A stretch of 22,464 nucleotides of DNA from Pseudomonadota bacterium (GTDB lineage: Bacteria; Pseudomonadota; Alphaproteobacteria; Rhizobiales; Hyphomicrobiaceae). Every line of letters begins with the position of its first letter. Position 1 is the stretch's first letter. A model generated the notes under the pieces. It was not told where the DNA came from and made no database searches. It saw nothing but the letters and a program-made list of their open reading frames with translations. The stretch is from positions 1 through 22,464 of the forward strand of contig JAFAFW010000057.1 of assembly GCA_023423275.1 (NCBI GenBank), written 5' to 3'. The position numbers and the translations under genes are program-made. Below, piece by piece: positions 7,065 to 14,437 of the stretch.

Positions 7065-7097
7065 GCGCGACGGTACGGGTTGATGGGGGGATGAGCG

Positions 7098-7694
7098 ATG
7101 GCGCTCGACGATGTCGCTGAGTTGGCGGAAGCGCGGGAAAAAGGGGGGCGAGACCGTTGGATTGCCCTTTTTATCGGTGTCCTCGCCGTAGGCCTCGCGA
7201 TCTGCGCGCTCGGCGGCGATAACGCCACGAAAGACGCCACGCACAAGAACATCGAAGCATCCAACGTCTGGTCGTTCTTCCAGGCCAAGAATTTGCGCCG
7301 CCAGATGGTTCGTCTGCAGATCGATGATCTGACACTGCGATTGGCATCCCAACCAGGCATGACGGAGGACGCCAACGCTGCGATGCAGGCTAAACTTCAG
7401 GCTTACAAAGAGCAGGAGAAGCAACTGACCAGCGATCCGCAAAGCGGCGAGGGGCTCGATGAACTGTTCGTCAAAGGGAAAGCCCTGGAAGAGGCAAGAT
7501 CTGTGGCGTTGCAAAGAGATCCCTACTTCGATCTCGGCCAGGCCTTCCTGCAGATCGCCATTGTGCTTGCTTCGGTGGCGATCATCGCCGGGACGAATTT
7601 CTTTGTGGTTCTCAGCGTCCTGATCGGGCTTGCGGGTGGGGTTATGACGCTCAACGGCTATCTGCTGCTTTGGCATCTTCCCTTCGTAGGATGA
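7098..7694 (+). CDS. DUF4337 family inner-membrane protein
   Basis: 198-residue protein of unknown function with the DUF4337 layout: an N-terminal membrane segment at about 21-39 (WIALFIGVLAVGLAICALGG), a soluble middle part with coiled-coil tendency (about 45-140, including NVWSFFQAKNLRRQMVRLQ and a charged KLQAYKEQEKQL helix), and two C-terminal membrane segments at about 148-168 and 170-190. The DPYFDLGQAFLQIAIVLAS stretch is typical of the family. It has no signal peptide or catalytic motif. The ATG at 7098 is preceded by a run of six G (7085-7090) acting as SD. It lies 33 bases after gpmA and is probably the last gene of the dapB-gpmA transcript. It ends 24 bases before the stop of the convergent TonB-like gene. 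Confidence 0.83.
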   Translation: MALDDVAELAEAREKGGRDRWIALFIGVLAVGLAICALGGDNATKDATHKNIEASNVWSFFQAKNLRRQMVRLQIDDLTLRLASQPGMTEDANAAMQAKLQAYKEQEKQLTSDPQSGEGLDELFVKGKALEEARSVALQRDPYFDLGQAFLQIAIVLASVAIIAGTNFFVVLSVLIGLAGGVMTLNGYLLLWHLPFVG

Positions 7695-7718
7695 TGCATT
7701 TCGGGCAGTCGCATCAGT

Positions 7719-8684
7719 TTAGCGGAAGAAGTAGGGGATTTCGTAGTTCAGCTCATCCGCCGGCAGGCCGGGTGGCGGTTGCGGAAAGCGGACCGCGCGT
7801 ACGGCGGCCAGTGCGGCCTCGTCGATGAGCGGCTCCCCGCTCGATGCCACGACGCGGGCTGCACCGACTTCTCCCGAACGCGCGACCGTAAAGCCGATGC
7901 GAACCGTGCCGCGCACGCCAGCCGTCGTGCGGGGCCGGCTTTTCGCGAGCGTCTCCAGCACAGCCTGAGCGTACGCATTCGCTTCGCCGATGCTGGCCGC
8001 CGCCTGTAATTCCGCTGTCTCGATGCCATCGACGCCGCGGGTTGTGGCGCCGCCGCGTTCTGCTGCCACCGATGCTTCGGATCCGACAGAAGCCGTAGCG
8101 CTGTCCGGGGCAGTTGCTGTCGACCGTTCCGGTTGGTCCTCCGGCGGCTTTTCGTCCGGTATGTCCGGCCGTTGCTTTGCGACCGCAAGTGCGATTTCGG
8201 ACGGCTCGGGTGGAGGTTTCTGCTCGATCGGCTCCGGTACGACGAGATCGGGTATCGGGCCTGCCGTCGTTTCGACGAGTGCTGCCGTCACCGGCTTCTG
8301 ATCGGCGGTCGCGGCGGCGTCCTGGGAGGATTCGGCGCTGCCTGCTGTCGTGTCGACGGCTCGGGGCGCGGCGTCCGAAGCTATTGACGGCGACCTGTCG
8401 CGGCTTTCGAGCGCGGATGCGGTGACGATATCGACGTGGACCGCTTCCAGCTCCCTGCCACCGGCCCCGACAGGCCCCATCATCACGCCGCGCACAAAAA
8501 CCGCAAGCAGCAGGGCATGTGCGCTGAACGCCGCCAGCAGGCTCATCGACCAGCCTCGGCGCTGCGCGGACAACGGCAGGCCTTCCGCGATCGACAGATC
8601 GACAGATACACCGCCGAGGGCAACGGGAAGCTCGGGAGACGCCCCTTCTTCCTCCTTTTCCTCCGACTGGCTCGGCTCGCTCAT
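7719..8684 (-). CDS. TonB-family C-terminal domain protein (energy transducer-like)
   Basis: 321-residue envelope protein with TonB architecture. An acidic cytoplasmic N-terminus (about 1-45, EEKEEEG) precedes one membrane segment at about 47-69 with a Ser-x-His (FSAHALLLAVFV) reminiscent of the TonB Ser/His anchor. A long Pro/Glu/Ala-rich periplasmic linker (IEQKPPPEPSE and others) leads to a C-terminal TonB_C domain from about 235 (GTVRIGFTVARSGEVGAARV, then LIDEAALAAVRAVRFPQPP). TonB proteins couple the proton motive force to outer-membrane receptors, usually with ExbB/ExbD. No exbB, exbD or receptor gene is near, so the partner is unknown, and it could serve another envelope role (TolA-like or IgaA-type). 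The ATG at 8684 has GGGA about 7 bases upstream. It lies 80 bases downstream of the TRAP permease gene on the same strand, with a hairpin between. Confidence 0.83.
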   Translation of the reverse strand: MSEPSQSEEKEEEGASPELPVALGGVSVDLSIAEGLPLSAQRRGWSMSLLAAFSAHALLLAVFVRGVMMGPVGAGGRELEAVHVDIVTASALESRDRSPSIASDAAPRAVDTTAGSAESSQDAAATADQKPVTAALVETTAGPIPDLVVPEPIEQKPPPEPSEIALAVAKQRPDIPDEKPPEDQPERSTATAPDSATASVGSEASVAAERGGATTRGVDGIETAELQAAASIGEANAYAQAVLETLAKSRPRTTAGVRGTVRIGFTVARSGEVGAARVVASSGEPLIDEAALAAVRAVRFPQPPPGLPADELNYEIPYFFR

Positions 8685-8692
8685 TCCCCGTC

Positions 8693-8722
8693 CCGAAGCA
8701 GATCAGGCGCGTCGCGCTTCGG
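8693..8722 (-). terminator. Hairpin between the TRAP permease gene and the TonB-like gene
   Basis: A 7-base perfect stem CCGAAGC (8693-8699)/GCTTCGG (8716-8722) with a 16-base loop lies between the end of dctM (8765) and the start of the TonB-like gene (8684), immediately before the latter's SD. There is no U-tract. It may be a terminator of the TRAP transcript or a leader structure. Confidence 0.33.
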
Positions 8723-8764
8723 AACCATTTACACCAGTGCGTACGTCTTGTCCTTGGTTGCCGG

Positions 8765-10084
8765 TCAGGGGCCGTACATCACTTCCGGCAGCCACAGAGC
8801 AATCTGTGGAAAGATGATGATGAGCGTGAGGGCGATCAATTGCAGACCCATGAACTGCATCATCCCCAGATAGATGTCCTTCAACTCCCACTCCGGCACC
8901 ACGCCTTTGAGGAAGTAGGCGGAGAGCGCCACTGGCGGTGACAGCCAGGCTGTCTGGAGGTTGACGGCGACCAGAATGCCGAACCAGGTTCTGTCGAAGC
9001 CCAGGCTGTCGACCAGTGGCAACAGAAAGGGCACGACGATCAGGACGATCGGCACCCATTCCAGCGGCCACCCCAGGAGGAAGATCAACGCCATGGTCAT
9101 GAAGAGAACGATGTAACGGTTCAACTCCAGCCCCAGCAGGAACTCGGTCAGCATGGATGGTGTGCCGAGTCTGGCGAACACGGCGCCGAAGAAATTCGAA
9201 GCCGCAACCAGGAACAGGATGAGGACGGAAATTTCGAGCGTCTTGATCAGGGCTTCGCGGAAATTGTCCCATGTCAACCGCCCGTAGGCCAATGTCAGCA
9301 GCAGTGCACCCGCCGCTCCGCAGCCCGCCCCCTCCGTTGGCGTCGCGAAACCGAACAGGATGCTGCCGAGCGAGGCGAGCACGAGCGTCGCTGGTGGAAC
9401 CAGGCCGGAGATGAAATCGCCCCAGATTTCGCGCTTGGTCGTGGCGTGAAATTCCTTGGCCAGCGGTGGTCCCAAGGACGGATCCAGCCAGCAGCGGAAC
9501 ATCGCATAGGCAGTGAATAGGGACGCGAGCATGATTCCGGGCAGAATCGCGGCCGCGAACAGGGTGGTAACCGGCACTTCGAGCACGGGTCCCATGACGA
9601 CCAGCATGATGCTTGGCGGAATGAGGATGCCAAGTGTTCCGCCCGCCGTAATCAGGCCCGACGATAGCTGCACGTCATATTTCGAGCGGATCATGGGTTT
9701 CCTGGCCATGATGCCGAGGATCGTCACGGAAGCCCCGACGATGCCGGTGGCGGCGGCAAATACGGTCGCAACGAACATGACGGCGAGAAACAGCGAGCCG
9801 CGCGTATTGGCGAGCATCTTCTGAATCGAGCTGAACAGGCGCTCCATCAGATTGGCCTGTTCCATCATGATGCCCATGAAGATGAACAACGGCACCGCCG
9901 CGAGCGTCTGCTCCATCATCGTGGCATTGAACTGAAGCGTCAGCAGGTAGAAGACGAGATTGCCGAAGCCCAGGTATCCGAACACGATGCCGAGAAAGAT
10001 CAGCGTGAACGAGATCGGAAACCCGATGAAGATCGCGAATAGCATGGCCCCGACCATTCCGAGGCCGATCATTTCAGGGGTCAT
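8765..10084 (-). CDS. TRAP transporter large permease subunit (DctM/FcbT3 type)
   Basis: 439-residue inner-membrane protein with about 12 hydrophobic segments: the transport channel of a sodium-driven tripartite TRAP transporter. Family-typical stretches include IFIGFPISFTLIFLGIVFGY, AVPLFIFMGIMMEQANL, ATGIVGASVTILGIMA, GGTLGILIPPSIMLVVMG, GFATPTEGAGCGAAGALLL and NLQTAWLSPPVALSAYFLKG. The sequence resembles the FcbT3/TakM branch (labelled mannitol/chloroaromatic in COG) more than the classical C4-dicarboxylate DctM. The ATG at 10084 is chosen because it overlaps the stop of the small subunit as ATGA, implying coupled translation; the frame is open up to 10123 in the preceding gene. It ends at TGA 8767-8765. 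Confidence 0.93.
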   Translation of the reverse strand: MTPEMIGLGMVGAMLFAIFIGFPISFTLIFLGIVFGYLGFGNLVFYLLTLQFNATMMEQTLAAVPLFIFMGIMMEQANLMERLFSSIQKMLANTRGSLFLAVMFVATVFAAATGIVGASVTILGIMARKPMIRSKYDVQLSSGLITAGGTLGILIPPSIMLVVMGPVLEVPVTTLFAAAILPGIMLASLFTAYAMFRCWLDPSLGPPLAKEFHATTKREIWGDFISGLVPPATLVLASLGSILFGFATPTEGAGCGAAGALLLTLAYGRLTWDNFREALIKTLEISVLILFLVAASNFFGAVFARLGTPSMLTEFLLGLELNRYIVLFMTMALIFLLGWPLEWVPIVLIVVPFLLPLVDSLGFDRTWFGILVAVNLQTAWLSPPVALSAYFLKGVVPEWELKDIYLGMMQFMGLQLIALTLIIIFPQIALWLPEVMYGP

Positions 10085-10680
10085 TGGTCGGGCCACCGAT
10101 CGTGTGAGGCTGCATACACGCACTTCAACAGCTCAGCGATGCCTTGCAGCGTGAGCAGAAAAATACCGATGGGAAGTGCCATCCTGACCGGTCCGAGCAA
10201 GGGAGCGAAGGCCGTGTCCATGCCGCGCTCAGCCCGGATAAGAGAGGTCCATGCCCAGTCGAATGACACCCAGAGGAGGAGGAGCATCGATGGGAAGAAA
10301 AAGAAAATATACAGCACTGCGTCCACGCGCGCCTGCGTCGTGACCCGCCAGGTCCGATAGATGAAGTCGGAACGGATGTGCACGCCCTTCGATAGCCCGT
10401 AAGCGGCACCCAGCACGAACATCGCGCCATAGAACATCCGGCTGACGTCATAGGCCCACAAGGTTGGCGCGGTGAACAGGTAGCGGCTGACGACCTCGTA
10501 GATCATCGCAAAGATCACGGGCAGAACCATCCATGAGACGATCCTGCCGGACCACAGGCTGATCTTCTCGATTGCGGTGATGGTTTTGACCATCCAAGGC
10601 GGCATGTCGTCGGGCATCCGGCCCGCGGACTGTCGCCGGCCGGCGATCAGTTCGTCCGTAAATTCAGGTGTCTCTGCCAT
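10081..10680 (-). CDS. TRAP transporter small permease subunit (DctQ/FcbT2 type)
   Basis: 199-residue inner-membrane partner of the large subunit. A hydrophilic N-terminus of about 40 residues precedes four hydrophobic segments: VLPVIFAMIYEVVSRYLF (about 52-69), MFYGAMFVLGAAYGL (about 82-97), VLYIFFFFPSMLLLLWVSF (about 121-140) and PIGIFLLTLQGIAELLKCVY. The VSRYLFTAPTLWAYDVSR and GVHIRSDFIY patterns are characteristic of DctQ. The ATG at 10680 has GGGA about 5 bases upstream. The 3' end overlaps the large-subunit start (ATGA). It lies 171 bases downstream of the binding-protein gene, with a strong hairpin in the gap. Confidence 0.92.
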   Translation of the reverse strand: MAETPEFTDELIAGRRQSAGRMPDDMPPWMVKTITAIEKISLWSGRIVSWMVLPVIFAMIYEVVSRYLFTAPTLWAYDVSRMFYGAMFVLGAAYGLSKGVHIRSDFIYRTWRVTTQARVDAVLYIFFFFPSMLLLLWVSFDWAWTSLIRAERGMDTAFAPLLGPVRMALPIGIFLLTLQGIAELLKCVYAASHDRWPDQ

Positions 10681-10784
10681 GAGTATCCCGGCGTGGAAAT
10701 GTTTGCGGACGGATGGTGAGTTGGCGGCAGCGTGCCGTGGATGGAGCTGAGCGCCATGGTGTCATGCGTTACGCCGGAGGGGGC

Positions 10785-10817
10785 GGCGAGACGCATCTGA
10801 CTGCGTTGCGTCTCGCC
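10785..10817 (-). terminator. Intercistronic hairpin between dctP and dctQ
   Basis: An 11-base perfect stem GGCGAGACGCA (10785-10795)/TGCGTCTCGCC (10807-10817) with an 11-base loop, 35 bases after the dctP stop and about 105 bases before dctQ. There is no U-tract on the minus strand (GCCCCCTCC follows). In binding-protein-dependent transporter operons such hairpins commonly protect the upstream message, giving excess binding protein over permease. I list it as terminator type, but partial termination or mRNA stabilisation is more likely than complete termination. Confidence 0.6.
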
Positions 10818-10851
10818 ACCGGATGTTCCCGCCGCTGCAAAGCTCCGTGAG

Positions 10852-11970
10852 CTACTTCTTCTTGAGCGATTCGGCGTAGGCTGCGCCAAGATTTGCATTG
10901 GTGCGCTGCGCTTGAGCCCAGAACGGAATGGCAGCATCCGCGAACGCTTTCTGGGAGTCGAAAACCTTCTTGAAGAACGGATTTTCGCTGGCGTGCTTTT
11001 CGAATATTTTCTTGGTCGCCGCCATATACTCCTTGAAATAATCGTCGGGAGTATCGTGAAGCTGCACGCCATGCTTTTCCGTCAATTCCTGCAGGGCCTT
11101 GCCGTTCTCCAGGATGCGATAGGAAACCGTCTTCATCATGGACGCATTGGCAGCCACCTCGAGCGCTTTCTTCTGGTGTGCTGACATTTTGTTATAGACG
11201 TCGCCGTTGATATAGAGATCGGCATTCACCACGACCTGATGCAGACCCTGCATGTAGTAGTTCTTCAGGACCTTATGGAAGCCGTAGGTCATATCGGGCT
11301 TCGGACAGCACCACTCGGCACCGTCGATCACGCCCTTCTCGAGTGCGGGCAGAATTTCACCGCCGCCCATGGCCACGGCGGCCACACCGATATCCTTGTA
11401 AACCTGGCCTGGAATGCCGGGTGGCATCCGAACGCGCAACTTCTGGAAGTCCGCCATGCTCTTGATCGGATTCTTGAACCAGCCGAGCGCTTCAGGTCCG
11501 ACGGGCTGCAGGATGAAGCCCTTGACGTTGACCTTCATTTCTTTCCAGAGTTCGTCGTAAAGCTCTTTGCCGCCGCCATACTGGAACCAGGACACCCAGG
11601 CGAAATTATCCATGCCCAGGCCGGAGCCGGCCGGAGGCGAGCCGAACAGCGCTGCCGCCGGATGTTTGCCTGACCAGTAATGCGTCCAGGCAAATCCGCC
11701 TTCGATCAGGCCTTTGTCGACGGCGTCGAGCGTGTCGTTGACCGCGACCACAGCGCCCGCCGGCAGAACTTCCATTTGGACGGTGTTACCGGTCAGAGCC
11801 GCGACGTCCGCCGCGAACTCCTTCAGCATGGTCACTTCATCAGCGCTGGTTGGAATGACCGACTGAATGCGGATCTTGACGGTCTTATCCTGTGCAATGG
11901 CCCCGCCCGCCAACGTGGTCATCACCGCGGCGGCTCCGAGCGCGCCGACAAGCCAGTTCTTTAGAGACAT
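10852..11970 (-). CDS. TRAP transporter periplasmic solute-binding protein (TakP/FcbT1 type)
   Basis: 372-residue DctP-family receptor that captures the substrate in the periplasm and delivers it to DctQ-DctM. The signal peptide (residues 1-26) ends at AGGAIA before QDKTV. The mature protein shows KIRIQSVIPTSADEVTMLKEF, LPAGAVVAVNDTLDAVDKGLIEGGF, the carboxylate-binding Arg region LRVRMPPGIPGQ (R179/R181) and IDGAEWCCPKPD (216-226). The E219-W220 pair recalls the cation/substrate site of the 2-oxoacid-binding TakP, suggesting a 2-oxo or other small carboxylic acid, but the substrate is not provable here. The adjacent CC pair at 221-222 looks unusual for an exported protein. The ATG at 11970 has GGGAGG about 9 bases upstream. 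It is the first gene of the TRAP transcript, downstream of iclR on the same strand. Confidence 0.92.
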   Translation of the reverse strand: MSLKNWLVGALGAAAVMTTLAGGAIAQDKTVKIRIQSVIPTSADEVTMLKEFAADVAALTGNTVQMEVLPAGAVVAVNDTLDAVDKGLIEGGFAWTHYWSGKHPAAALFGSPPAGSGLGMDNFAWVSWFQYGGGKELYDELWKEMKVNVKGFILQPVGPEALGWFKNPIKSMADFQKLRVRMPPGIPGQVYKDIGVAAVAMGGGEILPALEKGVIDGAEWCCPKPDMTYGFHKVLKNYYMQGLHQVVVNADLYINGDVYNKMSAHQKKALEVAANASMMKTVSYRILENGKALQELTEKHGVQLHDTPDDYFKEYMAATKKIFEKHASENPFFKKVFDSQKAFADAAIPFWAQAQRTNANLGAAYAESLKKK

Positions 11971-11994
11971 CTGGTGCTACCTCCCTAGGTGCGC

Positions 11995-12010
11995 GGCTCC
12001 TTTTGGAGCC
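11995..12010 (-). promoter_or_regulatory. Short hairpin in the dctP leader
   Basis: A perfect 6-base stem GGCTCC (11995-12000)/GGAGCC (12005-12010) with a TTTT loop (AAAA in the minus-strand RNA) lies 25-40 bases before the dctP ATG. The AT-rich tract upstream (12011-12030; minus-strand CATAATAAATAATTTCAA) is the likely -10 region. The hairpin would therefore lie at the 5' end of the mRNA and may stabilise it. Confidence 0.35.
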
Positions 12011-12068
12011 ATTGAAATTATTTATTATGAGTCAGCCGGGTCTTTGATGCCCGTTTCTTACTTCAAGA

Positions 12069-12115
12069 CATAACGTCTCACTTTTTTGATATATGAGCAA
12101 GCAGGAGTCGTTATG
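12069..12115. promoter_or_regulatory. 7-bp inverted repeat upstream of dctP
   Basis: CATAACG (12069-12075) and CGTTATG (12109-12115) form a perfect inverted repeat, centres about 40 bases apart (about four helical turns), in the dctP-iclR intergenic region. The left arm also lies in AGAC-N5-GTCT. Two separated half-sites on one DNA face are compatible with a looping regulator, but a 7-base match could be chance. Confidence 0.25.
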
Positions 12116-12120
12116 CAGCA

Positions 12121-12141
12121 GCGCATCAAGGAGTTTTGCGC
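12121..12141. promoter_or_regulatory. Candidate IclR operator upstream of dctP
   Basis: A near-palindrome with arms GCGCA (12121-12125) and TGCGC (12137-12141) overlaps the last codons and stop of iclR, about 150 bases upstream of the dctP start. Allowing one gap, it matches the element at 13039-13060 in 16 of 21 positions (shared GCGCA, TCAA, G and TTGCGC). Sharing with the iclR promoter makes it a plausible site for the neighbouring regulator. Confidence 0.4.
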
Positions 12142-12989
12142 AATCCGCTGTTTGAGAAAGTAGAACTCAACCGGCTCGCTGCCTCCCGCATTGTCGGCAC
12201 GAACGTCAGAAGATCCTGGAGACCGAGACGGGCTTCCGGTGCCGAGACTGCAATGCCGCCCACGACCTGCCCGGATTTCGTAATCACCGGCACCGACACG
12301 CATACGACCCCATCGATGAATTCGCGATCGTCCGTGCTGACACGCGTTTGCGCGATCCGGTCCAGTGCCGCGTTCAGAGCGGCCGGATCCGTCAGTGTAC
12401 GGCTTGTGTAGCGCGACAGCGACATTCCAGCGAGCGTGGAGGTGCGATCCGGCGCCGGCAGCAGAGCGAGCAGAAGTTTGCCGATTGCGGTGCAGTGGGA
12501 TGGGACACGGCTGCCCGCTTCGAAACGCAGGCCGAGGGGCCATTTTGCCTCGACACGATCCAGGTAGATCACCTCCGACCCTACCAGAATGCCAAAGTTG
12601 CACGTTTCGCCTGTCTTCTCCGAAACGGACCGCAAAATCGTATGGCGGCTATTGCGCGGGGCGGCGGCGGTCAATGTCGCCAGAGACAGAGCGATCAGAC
12701 GGGGGCCCTCGACGAAGCCGCGCCGGAGCGGGTCCTTTTCGAGAAAGCCCATGTCCGTCAGCAGCGTCGTGATCCGGTGCGCAGTCGGCTTGGTCAGCCC
12801 GCAGGTGCGCACGATTTCGGACATGGTGATCGCCTGCTTGGCCGCCGCGACCACCTCAAGGATCGTGAAGGCCTTTCCCATCGCGCCCAATTGAGTGAGC
12901 TCGTTGGGATTGGCCGCGGGTTGATGATCCGCTGCGGGCTCGGCGTCGTGATTCCGGGCGCCGATGCTGGCTTGCGTGCTTTCGGGCAT
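12126..12989 (-). CDS. IclR family transcriptional regulator
   Basis: 287-residue DNA-binding regulator. A polar N-terminal extension (1-33) precedes the winged HTH at about 35-90 (GKAFTILEVV, then ITMSEIVRTCGLTKPTAHRITTLLTDMGFLEKDP with the recognition helix near 65-78). The IclR effector domain follows at about 110-280, with CNFGILVGSEVIYLDRVE, PSHCTAIGKLLLALL and the DDREFIDGVVCVSVPV ligand-site stretch. IclR proteins control catabolic and uptake genes and often repress themselves. The ATG at 12989 has GAGGG about 7 bases upstream. The TRAP genes lie downstream on the same strand and the ene-reductase gene is divergent, so these are the obvious targets. Paired repeats at 12121-12141 and 13039-13060 support this. 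The ligand is unknown. Confidence 0.92.
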   Translation of the reverse strand: MPESTQASIGARNHDAEPAADHQPAANPNELTQLGAMGKAFTILEVVAAAKQAITMSEIVRTCGLTKPTAHRITTLLTDMGFLEKDPLRRGFVEGPRLIALSLATLTAAAPRNSRHTILRSVSEKTGETCNFGILVGSEVIYLDRVEAKWPLGLRFEAGSRVPSHCTAIGKLLLALLPAPDRTSTLAGMSLSRYTSRTLTDPAALNAALDRIAQTRVSTDDREFIDGVVCVSVPVITKSGQVVGGIAVSAPEARLGLQDLLTFVPTMREAASRLSSTFSNSGLRKTP

Positions 12990-13019
12990 GAAAGGTCCCT
13001 CAGTTCACTGCTCTGCTGG

Positions 13020-13060
13020 ACTATGCGGTGCGAAATCAGCGCAATCAATGCAACTTGCGC
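13020..13060 (-). promoter_or_regulatory. iclR promoter with overlapping inverted repeat
   Basis: On the minus strand TTGATT (13048-13043) and CATAGT (13025-13020) are spaced by 17 bases, a plausible sigma-70 promoter with a leader of roughly 20-25 bases before the ATG at 12989. A perfect inverted repeat GCGCAA (13039-13044)/TTGCGC (13055-13060) overlaps the -35 element, as expected for autorepression. It resembles the element at 12121-12141. Confidence 0.42.
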
Positions 13061-13155
13061 CGAAAGTCCGGTTTCTGTCGGGGCTCGCACACGTCTTTGT
13101 GAGCGAAGGTTGTCTGACGCCGCCGCGTGCGCGATATGCTGATTGTTCGAAAGTC

Positions 13156-13184
13156 TTGATCTGCGGAACTGTGGATTCTAGACT
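13156..13184 (+). promoter_or_regulatory. Candidate promoter of the ene-reductase gene
   Basis: TTGATC (13156-13161), 17 bases, TAGACT (13179-13184): a reasonable sigma-70 match that would give a transcript start near 13191 and a leader of about 27 bases with AGGG (13207-13210) as SD. It lies in the 228-base divergent region with iclR. Confidence 0.45.
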
Positions 13185-13217
13185 TGGTCCATCCAGCCCA
13201 AATTTCAGGGATTTCCC

Positions 13218-14333
13218 ATGGCGCAAAGTGCACTTTTCTCTCCGGCGGAGCTTCGCGGCCTGACGCTCGACAATCGTATCGTCGTGGCGCCGATGTGTCA
13301 GTATTCCGCCGTCGATGGGACCGCCAGCGACTGGCACATGATGCATCTGGGGATGCTGGCGAATTCCGGTGCGGGCCTGGTGATTATCGAGGCCACTGGC
13401 GTCGAGGCGGAGGGCCGGATTTCGCCGGGCTGCCTTGGCCTTTATTCGGACGCGAACGAAGCTGCGTTGAAGCGCGTGGTGGAGGCCTGCCGGCAATTCG
13501 GAAAAGCCAAGTTCGGGATCCAGCTTGGTCATGCCGGTCGCAAGGCGTCGACCAAGCGTCCCTGGGAAATGAAGGGTCCGAATGATCGCCTGATCGATGG
13601 GGCCTGGCAGACCAAGGCGCCGTCGGCGGTGCCCTATGCGCCGGGCTGGATCGAACCGGTCGCGATGACCGAAAAAATGATCGAGGATCTCCTGCAGGCG
13701 TTCGTCGATGCCACTCACCGCGCCCAACGGATTGGCCTCGATCTCATCGAGATTCACGGCGCGCATGGCTATCTTCTGCACCAGTTCCTGTCGCCGTTGT
13801 CGAACAAGCGCGCGGATGCCTGGGGCGGCAATCTGGAAAACCGCATGCGGTTTCCGCTTGAGGTATTCAAGGCGATGCGCGCTGCGTGGCCGGATGAAAA
13901 GCCGCTCGGCATGCGCATTTCCGCGACCGATTGGATCGAAGGCGGATTCGTTGTCGAGGAAGCGGTCGAATTGTCCCGCCGGCTGAAAGACCTTGGCTGT
14001 GATTTCATGGACGTATCATCGGGTGGCAATGACCCCGCGCAGAAGATCGTCCTCGGACCGGGCTATCAGGTCCCGTTTGCGGAGCGCATCAAGCGCGAGG
14101 CCGCTCTCCCCGTCATGGCAGTCGGCCTGATCACGGAGCCGGACCAGGCTGAAGAGCTGGTCGCTGAAGGTAAAGCCGATTTCGTCGCGCTCGCCCGCGC
14201 CTTCCTGGACGACCCGCATTGGGCGTGGCACGCAGCCTATCACCTGGGCGCAGAGCCGAACTGGCCATCTCAATACCTCAGAGTCGGGCCGAAATCCTGG
14301 CCGCCTGCGCAGCGCTATGCATCGCCGGCCTGA
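13218..14333 (+). CDS. NADH:flavin oxidoreductase, Old Yellow Enzyme family (YqjM/NamA-like ene-reductase)
   Basis: 371-residue FMN enzyme with a TIM-barrel fold; cytoplasmic. This branch reduces activated C=C bonds of unsaturated carbonyl compounds using NAD(P)H. Class-II (YqjM) features are present: the flavin-contacting Cys27 and Tyr29 in PMCQYS, IQLGHAGRKAS at 101-111, and the substrate-binding pair H180 and H183 in EIHGAHGYLLHQFLSP with Tyr185. SNKRADAWGGNLENRMRF, MRISATDW and the C-terminal phosphate loop VGLITEPDQAEELVAEGKADFVALARAFLDDP follow. The ATG at 13218 has AGGG 7 bases upstream. It is divergent from iclR and followed after 104 bases by an aldehyde dehydrogenase gene, which suggests oxidation/reduction of a shared carbonyl substrate; that link is inference. 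Confidence 0.92.
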   Translation: MAQSALFSPAELRGLTLDNRIVVAPMCQYSAVDGTASDWHMMHLGMLANSGAGLVIIEATGVEAEGRISPGCLGLYSDANEAALKRVVEACRQFGKAKFGIQLGHAGRKASTKRPWEMKGPNDRLIDGAWQTKAPSAVPYAPGWIEPVAMTEKMIEDLLQAFVDATHRAQRIGLDLIEIHGAHGYLLHQFLSPLSNKRADAWGGNLENRMRFPLEVFKAMRAAWPDEKPLGMRISATDWIEGGFVVEEAVELSRRLKDLGCDFMDVSSGGNDPAQKIVLGPGYQVPFAERIKREAALPVMAVGLITEPDQAEELVAEGKADFVALARAFLDDPHWAWHAAYHLGAEPNWPSQYLRVGPKSWPPAQRYASPA

Positions 14334-14360
14334 CAGGCCCGCATTTCCCGGCCGTCAGGC
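14328..14360 (+). terminator. Hairpin at the ene-reductase stop codon
   Basis: Stem GCCTGAC (14328-14334) plus GGCC (14336-14339) pairs with GGCC (14350-14353) plus GTCAGGC (14354-14360): 11 base pairs with one bulged A (14335) and a 10-base loop. The stem contains the TGA stop. There is no U-tract after it, so factor-dependent termination or 3' stabilisation is likelier than classical intrinsic termination. Confidence 0.5.
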
Positions 14361-14437
14361 AGCAGTCGCCATAAACTGCTTGCGAGTATGGCCTCCGATC
14401 GTCTTTAAGGTGCTGAACTCAGCGTGAAAGGCCCCCT

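Noticed and set aside
6375..7676. 433-codon minus-strand frame across gpmA and the DUF4337 gene
   Set aside because: Covers two recognisable plus-strand genes and has no domain features; a shadow frame.
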